Assembly (NCBI RefSeq): GCF_001311135.1
Contig: NZ_BBAG01000001.1
Location: forward strand, 62,001 to 126,000
Direction of reading: 5' to 3'
From: Secundilactobacillus paracollinoides DSM 15502 = JCM 11969
Lineage (GTDB): Bacteria; Bacillota; Bacilli; Lactobacillales; Lactobacillaceae
DNA: 64,000 bases
Numbering within the stretch: the stretch's first letter is position 1; every line of letters starts with the position of its first letter. Made by a program: the position numbers and the translations under genes. The notes beneath the pieces are model-generated. The model was not told the origin of the DNA, did no database searches, and worked only from the letters and a program-made list of their open reading frames with translations. Positions 6,668-17,233 of this stretch are shown here, piece by piece.

Positions 6668-9665
6668 ATGGATGAACGCCTAATGACTCACTATGATGGA
6701 CCGGCTTTCTACCGAAAGTACCGGTTACCCAGAAAAAATCGAAAATTAAATGCGGCAGCGCCGGCACCCGAGGCAACCCCGATCAAACGGACGTATCACT
6801 TACCAAGTGAGGGGGATGCCCAGACGCAGCGAGTGCGCCAGACCCAGACGCGTCAGAATCGACCGGCTGCTGAATCGCGGCCACAATTGCCGCCTCGTGA
6901 AACGGACGCGGAAATGCGCCACGAGGTTGAACCCCCTCGGCCATCCGCAAAAATGACATCGACGAACGATTGGCGGACTGACCGGCCGTTTCGTGTGACG
7001 GCAGTCCCGAGACAACTGCATCACCCAAGTCTAGCCTCACCACGCGTTAATTTTACGCAATTGGTGACTCGCTTTTTTAAAAAACAGGACAGTGACGTCC
7101 TGTTATTAAGTGATGCCAATGTGACTGAAATTCCTGATGCAATGCCATCGAGTGACACAACACAGGAAAGCATGCAGTTTGTCTCAAATGAGGCAGTTTC
7201 TGCGTCGGCATCAGGTGTTTCTGACACTGCTGACGATAACACGACTGTTTTAGATGAGGGCGCGGCGACGACGCAAGCATCGCCATCAACAGTGAAGGAA
7301 GACGGTCCCTCGATTCATAATTGGCAGTCTGACGCTGATACAACTGATGAAGTGTCTTCAATGTCTGAAACGGTGCCAGAAGCCGCCACTGATGTCCAAC
7401 CGTCTGAAGTGCAACCATCGATTTCTGACATCGCGTCGGTCGAAGATGACCACTCAGCTGGGCAAACCAGTGACGCTATTCCAAGTTCTGAATCAACGGA
7501 TGATGGGTTGCTAGTAAGCGAACCGACCGACACAAGCGACCAGACTACCGAGTCAGCGCCATCAGAGACGCCGGTTGAGCCCGACCAGCCTGAAAATTTG
7601 CAAGAGGCGGCTGTTTCTGAGCGTGACCAGGATGATTCTGGATTAGACAATGCCAGTGACCAGGCTGATGAGCAGACGGAATCAGATGAGTCGCAGGTGG
7701 CAGCTGATAGCAACGTTGATGGTGATGTCGATACACGCACCGCCACTCAGCCTGAAGTTGAGTCATCTGTCAATGCCCAGACAACGCTAGAGTCACCCCT
7801 TGCCGCTCACGACACAGAGTTGAGTGAAATAGATGTCCGTGCTGATCCGTCTACTGATGACCCGACAACACTTATTTCGGATCAACCAGATCAGCCAAAC
7901 ATTCAGCAGGATCGTAAACTGTTAGACCATGTTGAGGAATCCAGTGACGCAGCACAACAGTTTGATACCAGCCCTGTGGCGGAAATCCCAAGTGCTGATA
8001 TTGTGACAGATGAGGAACCCGCTGCAGGGCATGTGACACAGACCCCATCTGCACCTAAACCTGTTGCCACCAGTGCACCGGCAACTAACACGCCCACGCC
8101 GGCGCCTAAAAAGCCAGCCGAAGCACAACACGGTTGGGCCATTCACTAGGTGATATTCTCAATGAAGAAAATGCTCAGTTGAAAGATCTAGCCCTGTTCC
8201 AGGATAAGCCGGACGTTCAGGGAGAGACTGTTCCGTTACGCGGGTATCAGTTCCCGTCGCCGGATCTGTTGACACCGCCCGTTATTCCCGACGAAAGTGC
8301 GTTGGACGAATGGATCGAACACCAGGGGGAAGTGCTGGATGAAACTCTGGCAGCCTTTCACGTGGACGCGCACGTCGTGGATTGGACGATTGGACCGACC
8401 GTGACGCAGTTCCAGGTACATCTCTCACTAGGGGTTAAAGTCAATAAGATTACGAATCTAACGGATGATCTGAAGCTGGCGCTTGCTGCTAAAGATATTC
8501 GAATCGAAGCACCCATTCCTGGCAAATCAACCGTTGGGATCGAGATTCCAAACCCAAAGACACGGCCTGTGATGCTGTCTGAAGTGCTTGAATCAAAGGC
8601 GTTTAAGGACAGCAAATCACCGTTGACTGTGGCGCTTGGGGTTGACCTCTTTGGTAAGCCGCAGGTGACTGATCTGCGGAAGATGCCGCACGGATTGATT
8701 GCTGGGGCAACCGGATCAGGAAAGTCGGTCTTCATTAACAGTTTGCTGATTTCGTTACTGTATAAAGCGACACCAGCAGACTTGCGGTTATTACTGATCG
8801 ATCCAAAGGCCGTTGAACTGGCACCGTATGACAAATTGCCGCATCTTTTAGCGCCCGTTATTTCTGATCCGCAGGCCGCAGCGGCTGCCTTGAAGTGGGC
8901 AGTTAATGAGATGGATGATCGGTATGATCGTCTTGCGGCAGCTGGAGTCCGCAATATTGAACAGTACAATGAGCGGGCTGAATTAACGGAAGAATACAGT
9001 CTTAAGTTGCCGTACATTGTGATCGTGATCGACGAATTAGCCGATTTGATGATGATGGCTTCAAGTGAAGTTCAAGATTACATTGTCCGGATCACACAAA
9101 AAGCTCGGGCAGCCGGCATCCACTTGTTAATTGCAACGCAACGACCAAGTGTCGACATCGTGACTGGGACAATTAAAAATAATATCCCGACCCGGGTCGC
9201 CTTCATGGTCTCTTCGCAAGTGGACTCACGCACGATCATTGATACGTCTGGTGCTGAGCGCTCCTTGGAAAAGGGGACATGTTGTTCCTTGGTAACGGTG
9301 CCTCGCAGCCGGTTCGACTGCAGGGGACGTTTGTGGATGACGAGGTTGACCGGGTGACTGACTTTGTCCGTACTCAGGGCAAACCACATTACGAATTTGA
9401 TCCGGATGGACTGCTTGCTAAAGAACAGAGTCAACAAAACGAGGATGAACTGATGCCAGAAGTTTTGGATTATATTGTCCAGGAACAGACGGTTTCAACG
9501 TCCAAGTTGCAACGGGTCTTTTCAATCGGTTACAACCGGGCGGCAAACATGATCGATACGCTGGAAAATAAGCAGTATATATCCGGGCAAAATGGGTCCA
9601 AACCCCGTGATGTTTTCCTGACGGCTAAACAACTGGCCGAAATGCGGGGACCACGCACTGACTAG
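6668..9665 (+). CDS. sftA: SftA-type FtsK/SpoIIIE DNA translocase (two frame breaks)
   Basis: Septum-associated ATP-driven DNA pump that clears chromosomal DNA before division. There is no N-terminal transmembrane block, so it is the soluble SftA (YtpT) type. A basic start is followed by about 450 residues of Asp/Ser/Thr/Glu-rich low-complexity linker. The motor then follows: Walker A GATGSGKS near base 8705, Walker [13 protein letters not shown] near 9020, and a C-terminal winged-helix gamma domain ([18 protein letters not shown]). The frame breaks near 8130 (before [12 protein letters not shown]) and at 9277-9280, where AAAAGGGG should have five G to read [11 protein letters not shown]. Both look like base losses. 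Start is ATG 6668 or ATG 6683; the latter has GGATG upstream. Confidence 0.85.
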
Positions 9666-9846
9666 CTTGCTGAAAAGACGTGGCGGCCAGCCGGTAAAAA
9701 TTAAGATTCCCGTCAAATAAGACATCTGAGGCGAAATGCCCCTCGAATTTTAGGTGAGCTGTGCTAAAATAAATGAGTGACTAAAACCAGCGCGAGGGTT
9801 ATCCGCGCAAAAAAATTAATAGAGCAGTGACGAAAAGAGGATATTG

Positions 9847-11178
9847 ATGGACAACTCGACAACGTATTACTTTGTTGGCATCAAGGGTTCAGGAATGAGC
9901 TCATTAGCACTTATTTTACATGATAAGGGATTTAAGGTGGCTGGTTCAGACATCACCCAGTACACGTTTACACAACGTGGCTTGGAACAAGCCAAGATCC
10001 CAGTATATCCATTCAACGCAGACAACATTCAAGAAGGCCTGACAGTGATTGCCGGAAATTCATTCACTGATGACCATCCTGAAATTAAAAAAGCACGGGA
10101 AATGGGCTTGCCCGTTTACCGGTATCACGAATTCTTAGGAAAATTAATTGAAGGCTATACCAGTATTGGTGTTGCCGGTGCGCATGGGAAGACCAGTACA
10201 ACGGGTCTGCTGTCACACGTCTTATCCGGGATTGCGCCAACCAGTTATTTAATTGGTGACGGGACAGGGAAGGGCACGCCTAACGCCCGGTTCTTTGTTT
10301 ATGAAGCCGACGAATATCGCCGCCACTTCTTAGCAACCAAGCCCGACTATGCCATCATGACCAACATTGATTTTGATCACCCAGATTACTACAAAGATAT
10401 TGATGACGTGTTCACAGCGTTCCAAACGTTTGCTAACCAAGTCACCAAGGGTATCTTTGCCTGGGGTGACGATGAAAATCTGCGTCGTTTGAAGACTGAC
10501 GTTCCGGTATATTACTACGGTACGAGCGATAAGGATGATTTCCAGGCGCGCGACATTAAGCGGACAACAAAGGGGTCTCAATTTGACGTGTACTATCACG
10601 ACGAATTTTTGGGGAACTACCACGTTCCGTTATTTGGCGAGCATAACGTGTTGAATAGTTTGGCCGTGATCGCTGTGGCGTACTTTGAAGACGTTGATCT
10701 GGATGAGATCAAGAAGGAACTTCTGACTTTTAAAGGGGTCAAGCGCCGGTTTGCGGAACGTCAATTAGCCGACATGACCATCATCGACGACTATGCGCAT
10801 CATCCATCTGAAATTCGCGCAACGTTAGATGCTGCCCGGCAAAAATATCCCGATAAAGAGGTCATCGCTGTCTTTCAGCCGCATACCTTTACCCGGGTCA
10901 TCGCGTTAATGGACGATTTTGCGACCGCCTTAAACAACGCGGATCACGTTTATCTGACAGATATTTTCAGTTCTGCGCGTGAATCGAACGGGAAGGTTTC
11001 AAGTGCGGACCTTGCCAAGAAGATCACCAAGGGTGGCGAGATCCTCAAATTGGATAACATGTCACCGTTGCTGGACTACCACGATGCCGTTGTTGTCTTC
11101 ATGGGTGCCGGCGATGTTCAAAAGTACGAACGCGCCTATGAGGAACTCTTGAGTCATTTATCACTTAAAGATAACTAG
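9847..11178 (+). CDS. murC: UDP-N-acetylmuramate-L-alanine ligase MurC
   Basis: Cytoplasmic ATP-dependent ligase that adds L-alanine to UDP-MurNAc in peptidoglycan precursor synthesis. The N-terminal Rossmann motif [11 protein letters not shown] is at about residues 10-20. The ATP loop [13 protein letters not shown] is near 108-120, and the later Mur motif DYAHHPSEI lies near residue 315. At 443 aa it has normal length. ATG 9847 is preferred over TTG 9844 because the AAGAGG site ends six bases before it. The gene follows sftA, an arrangement known in Firmicutes, and is closed by a hairpin terminator. Confidence 0.97.
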   Translation: MDNSTTYYFVGIKGSGMSSLALILHDKGFKVAGSDITQYTFTQRGLEQAKIPVYPFNADNIQEGLTVIAGNSFTDDHPEIKKAREMGLPVYRYHEFLGKLIEGYTSIGVAGAHGKTSTTGLLSHVLSGIAPTSYLIGDGTGKGTPNARFFVYEADEYRRHFLATKPDYAIMTNIDFDHPDYYKDIDDVFTAFQTFANQVTKGIFAWGDDENLRRLKTDVPVYYYGTSDKDDFQARDIKRTTKGSQFDVYYHDEFLGNYHVPLFGEHNVLNSLAVIAVAYFEDVDLDEIKKELLTFKGVKRRFAERQLADMTIIDDYAHHPSEIRATLDAARQKYPDKEVIAVFQPHTFTRVIALMDDFATALNNADHVYLTDIFSSARESNGKVSSADLAKKITKGGEILKLDNMSPLLDYHDAVVVFMGAGDVQKYERAYEELLSHLSLKDN

Positions 11179-11220
11179 CTGGCCACCGCTACATTTAGTG
11201 CGTGGACAGTCGAAAATAAA

Positions 11221-11269
11221 AGAAGCCGCCTCCCAAAATGATACGTCATGCTGGGGTGAGACTTCTTTT
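11221..11269 (+). terminator. Terminator after murC
   Basis: AGAAGCCGCCTCCCA pairs imperfectly with TGGGGTGAGACTTCT around a loop containing GATACGTC, then TTTTG. Confidence 0.75.
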
Positions 11270-11374
11270 GTGCTTACTTATGTCATACAGTCTTAGACAA
11301 GTGTCCCAAATGTGGTTAATAAGTGATTAATTTCTTAAATAATGTCTAAAGTCACTTGTTTTAAATAGGAATAA

Positions 11375-11402
11375 TTGCTTTTTTTACTGGGATTGATACA
11401 AT
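11375..11402 (+). promoter_or_regulatory. Probable promoter of the BI-1 family gene
   Basis: TTGCTT at 11375-11380, 16-base spacer, TACAAT at 11397-11402. Downstream is a GGAGGG ribosome site and the ATG at 11450. Confidence 0.55.
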
Positions 11403-11449
11403 GGTCAACAATTAACAAGACAGACGTTTCATAAATTGGAGGGAATTGA

Positions 11450-12163
11450 ATGAACAATCAACAATTTGATGAACAACCGCGTCGCGTGGTTAACGCCGAC
11501 GTCGGGTTAAACACTTTCTTAACCAAAATGTATGGCTGGATGGCACTTGCGGTGCTGTTATCAGCAGTGTCGGCCTATTTTGTCAGCACTAACCAGGCGT
11601 TATTATCGACCATGACCGGAAGCGGGATGTGGATCGGTCTCATCGTTTGGTTTATCTTTCCATTCTTAGTTAATGGTCAGGCCTTTAAACGGCCAACAGT
11701 GAGTTTCGTACTCTTGATGGTTTATGCGCTGATTACGGGTGGAATCTTCTCGGTCTACTCGTTGGTCTATTCTGGCACCACCATCGTTTCAGCGTTTGTC
11801 TCAAGCGCAGTCGTCTTCATCGTGATGGCGTTGTATGGGACAGTCACGAAGCGTGATTTAACCAGAGTCGGCGCGCAAGCAACAGCCGCTCTAATTGCAT
11901 TGCTGGTTGCCTTGGTCATTAACATGTTCTTGCACAGTGCCATCATTGCTTACGTGTTCTCGTTTGTCGGGGTCATCATCTTCACTGCCTTGACCGCATC
12001 TGACAGTCAAAAGATGAAAACACTGTACCTGAAGAGTGACGGCAGCGGTAATGTCACAAGCGGGTTAGCCGTGATTGGTGCCATGCAGCTCTACCTAGAT
12101 TTCGTCAACCTGTTTATCTTCTTGATTCAAATCTTCGGTGGCGCTGGCAGTAGTCGGGATTAA
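11450..12163 (+). CDS. Bax inhibitor-1 (BI-1/YccA) family membrane protein
   Basis: Integral membrane protein of the BI-1/YccA family, whose Bacillus member is a pH-sensitive calcium leak channel; here the role is inferred only from family. The 237-residue chain has a 27-residue polar N terminus and then about seven transmembrane segments, beginning MYGWMALAVLLSAVSAYFV. The final part has the family aspartates in TALTASDSQK and LYLDFVNLFIFLIQIFG. It has its own promoter and a terminator, so it is likely monocistronic. Strong GGAGGGAATTG site. Confidence 0.92.
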   Translation: MNNQQFDEQPRRVVNADVGLNTFLTKMYGWMALAVLLSAVSAYFVSTNQALLSTMTGSGMWIGLIVWFIFPFLVNGQAFKRPTVSFVLLMVYALITGGIFSVYSLVYSGTTIVSAFVSSAVVFIVMALYGTVTKRDLTRVGAQATAALIALLVALVINMFLHSAIIAYVFSFVGVIIFTALTASDSQKMKTLYLKSDGSGNVTSGLAVIGAMQLYLDFVNLFIFLIQIFGGAGSSRD

Positions 12164-12190
12164 TCATCTAATTGAATGAAAGTTTCAATA

Positions 12191-12223
12191 AAGCTGGGAA
12201 GTCATTGATTTCCTGGCTTTTTT
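12191..12223 (+). terminator. Terminator after BI-1 gene
   Basis: AAGCTGGGAA / TTTCCTGGCTT hairpin followed by TTTTTT. Confidence 0.75.
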
Positions 12224-12304
12224 ATGTGTCGAAGTCAATTTTTAACCGATTGACGGCCATTCTTTCATTATTGTTGAATACGTCTTTCCACGGTTAGGTG
12301 ATAG

Positions 12305-12444
12305 TTCGTTGCATTCCGCAATTTGGCAGGTCGTGTAGTGGCTCTCGAGTGAATCTCAGTCGTCTCGCACATCAGTAACCGACCAAAGTAGGGTCGCTAA
12401 CTGATGACGACACCACAGCCTGCAAAGCCGAACGGAGCAACGAA
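12305..12444. repeat. 140-base imperfect palindrome upstream of polA
   Basis: Outer arms TTCGTTGC (12305-12312) and GCAACGAA (12437-12444), mid arms around TTTGGCAGG/CCTGCAAA, and an inner hairpin CATCAGTAACCGACC (12370-12384) against GGGTCGCTAACTGATG (12391-12406) with a six-base loop. The 338-base gap between the BI-1 terminator and polA otherwise shows no gene. This could be a structured RNA or a palindromic repeat from a family different from the GAAACGTGTTC one. Confidence 0.6.
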
Positions 12445-12577
12445 GCGGCAATTTTGTTTTATTCGGCTCACTTAGCAATAGAAAAGACTTTTACGACACG
12501 CGCTTAATATTTTTATTTGCGTCAAACTTTGGTAAACTATACAGTGGACATATAGAAGATACAGCAAGGAGAAGCGC

Positions 12578-15242
12578 ATGACAGAATCTAAAAAATTGTT
12601 GTTAATTGATGGGAACAGCGTGGCCTTTCGAGCCTTTTACGCGCTCTATAATTCGTTGAACCGGTTCACGAATCCCGATGGCTTGCACACTAATGCCATT
12701 TATGGCTTCAACACCATGCTGGATCACATGTTAAAAGACGTTCAGCCAACTGATGCCCTGGTGGCGTTTGATGCTGGTAAGACAACGTTTCGAACAAAGA
12801 AATATACAGACTACAAGGGCGGCCGGGCAAAAACGCCAGCCGAGTTAACAGAGCAGATGCCGGAAATTCGTCATCTGCTGACGGCACGGGGACTGAAGTC
12901 GTACGATTTAAAGGACTATGAACCGATGACATTATCGGCACGCTGGCTAAGGAAGCGGATGCGGCTGATTATGAAACAGTGATCATCACTGGAGATCGGG
13001 ATCTCACGCAATTAACTTCTGATAAGACAAGCGTGGCTGTGACCGTTAAAGGCGTTAGTGAAGTCGAATACTACACATCCGCTCACGTGCAGGAGAAATT
13101 AGGCGTGACGCCCGATCAAATTATTGAGATCAAGGGACTGCGCGGTGATACGTCGGATAATTATCCCGGGGTTGCCGGTGTTGGTCCTAAAACGGCTGAA
13201 AATCTGATTCAAAAATATGGCACCATCGATGGTGTTTACGACAATATTGATGATATTACGGCTAAAAAACTCAAGGAACATTTGCTTGAAGATAAGGATT
13301 CGGCCTTTTTGTCACGCGACCTGGCGACGATTCGGCGTGATGCACCGTTAGCCATTGGGTTGGACGACTTAGCGTATACCGGTGATGATACCGATGCGTT
13401 GGTTGCATTTTATCAAAAAATGAATTTCCAATCTTTCTTGAGTAAATTAAATACCGATGGCGACGGTGAGGATGTGTTGGGGTTAAAGCCGGTGTCGTTT
13501 ACCGTGCTCACTCAAGACAACTTGGCTGAATTGAAGACCTTAAACGACCCAGTGTCATTTTATCTGGAGATGCCGGAAGCAAACTATCACACGTCTGACT
13601 TTGCCGGTTTTGTGATTGGCAGTGGGGCGAAGTGGTTTGTCAGTCGTGACGTTGAGTTGCTGCAAGAAGACGCCGTTAAGTCACTACTGACTAGTGAAAC
13701 GCTCACGAAAAATGTGTTTGATGTCAAGCGGACCTACGTTGGGTTGAACCGTCTTGGCATCCATCTGCAAAATGTGGATTTTGACCTATTATTGGCGTCC
13801 TATTTGCTTGATACGAATGAAAACAGTAACGACCTTGGTAAGCTGGCGTTTCAACACCAGTACCACGAGATCCAAACAGATGACGAGGTGTACGGCAAGG
13901 GCGCAAAGCGGGCCATTCCTGATGATGACCAGATCTTTTTTGAGCATCTGACCCGCAAAGCGATTGCGATTGAGCAGCTGGCACAACCGCTTTTTGATAA
14001 ACTGACACAAAATGAACAGATGTCTCTTTACCGTGATTTAGAATTACCAATGGCCTATGTTTTAGCCATATGGAAATCGCTGGGATCAAAGTGGACACCG
14101 ATAAACTCAGTGAAATGGGCAGCCAGTTCACGGAACAGTTGGCGCAAATTCAACAGACGATCTATCAAGAGGCTGGCGAAGAATTTAACATTGGCTCACC
14201 AAAACAGTTGGGTCATATTTTATTTGAAACGATGGGTCTGACCCCAATCAAGAAAACGAAGACGGGGTATTCAACCTCGGTTGACGTCCTTGAAAAATTA
14301 GCGGGTGAGGCACCGATCGTTGAAAACATCTTAAAGTATCGTCAGATCGCAAAGATTCAATCGACTTACATCGAGGGCTTGCTGAAGGTGGTCCATTCAA
14401 CAGATCAAAAGGCGCACACGCGTTACCAGCAAACGTTGACGCAGACTGGGCGCCTGTCTTCGGTCGATCCTAACCTGCAAAATATTCCCATTCGAACAGA
14501 GGAGGGCCGGCGGATTCGACAAGCCTTTGTGCCGAGTCACGATGGCTGGCAGATCTTTTCGTCTGATTACTCGCAAATTGAACTGCGGGTACTTGCGCAT
14601 ATGACGCATGATAAGAACTTGCAGGCAGCCTTTATCGATGATGAAGACATTCATGCCAGCACCGCACGGCGAATCTTCCGTCTGCTGCCAGACGAGGAAG
14701 TGTCCCCGAACATGCGGCGTCAAGCTAAAGCGGTTAACTTCGGAATCGTTTACGGTATCAGTGACTATGGCCTGTCACAAAACATTGGCATTTCGCGGAA
14801 GCAAGCGCATGACTTTATTGAAACGTACTTCGAAGAGTATCCTGGCGTTAAGAAATATATGGATGACATTGTCCAAACGGCGAAGGACCAAGGCTACGTT
14901 GAAACCATTAGCCATCGTCGCCGCTACTTGCCAGACATCAATGCCCGCAACTTTGCCCAACGCTCGTTTGCTGAGCGGACGGCTATGAACACGCCCATTC
15001 AAGGGAGTGCTGCGGACATTATTAAGATTGCGATGATCAACATGGAGGATGCACTGAAAAAGGCGGACCTCCAGGCCACGATGTTGCTGCAGGTGCATGA
15101 TGAACTGATCTTTGAGGCCCCGGCTGAAGAGATCCCAACGCTTGAAAAATTAGTCCCAAAGGTGATGGACTCAGCTGTGAAATTGGAAATTCCATTAAAG
15201 GTTGAATCCCACTACGGGAACACTTGGTATGACGCCAAGTAG
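12578..15242 (+). CDS. polA: DNA polymerase I (two frame breaks)
   Basis: Repair and Okazaki-fragment polymerase. Domains in order: 5' nuclease (LLLIDGNSVAFRAFYAL, then VIITGDRDLTQL), a 3'-5' exonuclease-like domain, and the polymerase domain with SSDYSQIELRVLAH (motif A), the O-helix RRQAKAVNFGIVYG and LQVHDELIFE (motif C). The exonuclease domain lacks the DxE pair (FYLEMPEANY), so proofreading is probably absent, as in other Bacillales-type Pol I. The frame breaks at about 12922, where a G is missing from EADDIIG, and at about 14069, where CC should be CCC to read AHMEIAGIKV. The combined protein has the normal length of about 887 aa. Confidence 0.92.
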
Positions 15243-15259
15243 GTGTAAGGAGGGACAGT

Positions 15260-16699
15260 ATGCCTGAGTTACCAGAAGTTGAAACGGTCCGCCGCGGCCT
15301 CACGCGACTCGTTGGCGGGGCGACTATTGACCACGTTGACGTGATTTACGAAAAAATGGTGAGTCCGGCGCCTGCTGAATTTAAACAACAATTGGCCGGT
15401 GTCACCATTGACCAGATCGACCGCCGGGGCAAGTACCTACTCTTTCGGTTTGATAATGGAATGACCATGGTGTCTCATCTGCGGATGGAAGGCAAATATG
15501 ACGTCCAGCCTGAGGGGGCGCCGCTGACCAAACACACCCACGTTGTTTTCCACCTGACGGATGGTCGCGAGCTTCGGTATACCGATACGCGGAAATTTGG
15601 GCGGATGAACCTAGTCAAAAACGGTGCCGAACTTCAAGTTGCCGGTTTGAAAACGATTGGGCCGGAGCCAACACCTGACACCCTGACATTTGACTACATG
15701 AAACAGATTTTTAACAAGAGTAAAAAGGTGATCAAACCATTCTTGCTGGATCAAAGCAACATTGCTGGTCTGGGGAACATCTACGTTGACGAAACGCTTT
15801 GGATGACGCGGATCAACCCTGAGCAACCCGCCAATACGTTGACGGATTTTCAGATCCGGTTTCTGCGTGAAAACATTTTAAAGGAACTGTCCAAGGCCAT
15901 TGATGGTCACGGGACAACGGTGCATTCGTTTTCCACTGCCTTTGGTAACGCTGGCGAATTCCAGAATCAGCTGAACGTTTATGGCCGTGAAGGCGAACCC
16001 TGTGTTCGGTGTGGCGCTGAATTACAAAAGACAAAAGTGGCCCAGCGCGGGACGCACTATTGTCCCCGGTGTCAGGTGCTCAAGAAGAAGCCCAGCCAGA
16101 CAGTCGTGCTTGGTCTGACGGGCGGAATCGCCACTGGTAAATCTTCGGTTGCGACCGTGTTTCATGACCGGGACATCCCAGTCATTGACGCTGACCAAGT
16201 TGCGCGTGAAGTGGTCGAACCTGATTCACTCGCTTTAAGCCAGATTGCAGCGACGTTTGGCACGGCAATGATTCAACCAGACGGGACGCTTGATCGCCAC
16301 CGGCTGGGCCAACGCGTGTTTAACGATGAAGATGAACTGGATAAGCTAAATGCCATCACGAGTCCGGCCATCCACAAGGCCGTGAAAAAACAGGTGGCCG
16401 CTTACCGCCGCAAACACACGCCGTTAGTGGTGTTCGATGCGCCGACGTTGTTTGAGGGTGACTACGCCTATGACGTTGATGTGATCATGGTCGTTGCGCT
16501 GGATACGGCTGCCCAATTGCAGCGGTTAATGGCACGAGATAACATGTCTGAGGCCGATGCGCGCAGCCGGATCAACAGTCAGCTGCCGTTGGCTGAAAAA
16601 ATCAACGTGGCCGATATTGTCGTTGATAATGGCGGCTCTATTGATAAAACGAAAGCCCAAGTGGTAGAATGGCTTAATAAACTGCATTTGGTCGATTAA
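15260..16699 (+). CDS. mutM-coaE: MutM (Fpg) DNA glycosylase fused in frame to dephospho-CoA kinase CoaE
   Basis: One 479-residue frame carries two complete enzymes. The first 275 residues are formamidopyrimidine-DNA glycosylase, which removes 8-oxoguanine: catalytic N terminus PELPEVE, and C-terminal zinc finger CVRC...CPRC. From about residue 277 follows dephospho-CoA kinase, the last step of CoA synthesis: P-loop GLTGGIATGKSS, DADQVAREV, and the CoaE lid region. Normally these are adjacent separate genes. Here there is no stop between CPRCQVLKKK and PSQTVVLGL. An in-frame GTG at 16074 could start CoaE separately. Either a true fusion or a sequence error that removed the junction. The GGAGG site precedes the ATG at 15260. 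Confidence 0.88.
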   Translation: MPELPEVETVRRGLTRLVGGATIDHVDVIYEKMVSPAPAEFKQQLAGVTIDQIDRRGKYLLFRFDNGMTMVSHLRMEGKYDVQPEGAPLTKHTHVVFHLTDGRELRYTDTRKFGRMNLVKNGAELQVAGLKTIGPEPTPDTLTFDYMKQIFNKSKKVIKPFLLDQSNIAGLGNIYVDETLWMTRINPEQPANTLTDFQIRFLRENILKELSKAIDGHGTTVHSFSTAFGNAGEFQNQLNVYGREGEPCVRCGAELQKTKVAQRGTHYCPRCQVLKKKPSQTVVLGLTGGIATGKSSVATVFHDRDIPVIDADQVAREVVEPDSLALSQIAATFGTAMIQPDGTLDRHRLGQRVFNDEDELDKLNAITSPAIHKAVKKQVAAYRRKHTPLVVFDAPTLFEGDYAYDVDVIMVVALDTAAQLQRLMARDNMSEADARSRINSQLPLAEKINVADIVVDNGGSIDKTKAQVVEWLNKLHLVD

Positions 16700-16729
16700 T
16701 GACCAGATGGTTGAAAACGAGGTGAGACC

Positions 16730-17215
16730 ATGCACTGTCCGCATTGCCATCATAATGGATCCCGCGTTGTTGATAGTCGGCCGACCGATGAAGGCCGGGT
16801 GATTCGGCGACGACGGGAATGCGAAAATTGCGGTTTTCGTTTTACGACCTTTGAACGGATCGAAGTGACACCGTTACTGGTGATCAAAAAGAACGGGACC
16901 AGAGAAGAATTTAATCGTGAAAAGATCCTGCGCGGTATCATTCGCTCGGCTGAAAAGCGACCGGTGGGAATGGACGTCATGACGAAGATCGTTGACGAAG
17001 TTGAAAATGAGATTCGCTCACTGGGCGAAAATGAAGTTTCGAGTCAACTGATTGGTGAATACGTTATGAAACGGCTGGCCGATGTGGATGAGATTTCCTA
17101 CATCCGATTTGCCAGCGTCTACCGCCAGTTTAAGGACATGAGCGTCTTCTTAAAGGAACTCGAAGACGTCATGCAAAAAGATAAAGATAAACCAGACAAG
17201 TCTGATCAAAAATAA
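16730..17215 (+). CDS. nrdR: Transcriptional repressor NrdR
   Basis: Repressor of ribonucleotide reductase genes that senses ATP/dATP. The N-terminal zinc ribbon has Cys3, Cys6, Cys31 and Cys34 with the DNA-contacting [19 protein letters not shown]. The ATP-cone follows (about residues 48-138, [20 protein letters not shown]). At 161 aa it is full length. It sits between coaE and dnaB, the usual position in lactobacilli and Bacillus (ytcG), and its start has GAGGTGAG upstream. Targets (NrdR boxes) are not in this window. Confidence 0.97.
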   Translation: MHCPHCHHNGSRVVDSRPTDEGRVIRRRRECENCGFRFTTFERIEVTPLLVIKKNGTREEFNREKILRGIIRSAEKRPVGMDVMTKIVDEVENEIRSLGENEVSSQLIGEYVMKRLADVDEISYIRFASVYRQFKDMSVFLKELEDVMQKDKDKPDKSDQK

Positions 17216-17233
17216 TGAATGGGGGCGTTTCGG

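Noticed and set aside
7315-7746. 143-codon reverse-strand ORF in sftA
   Set aside because: A frame shadow of the Asp/Ser-rich linker; low-complexity Ser/Ala composition and no start signals.
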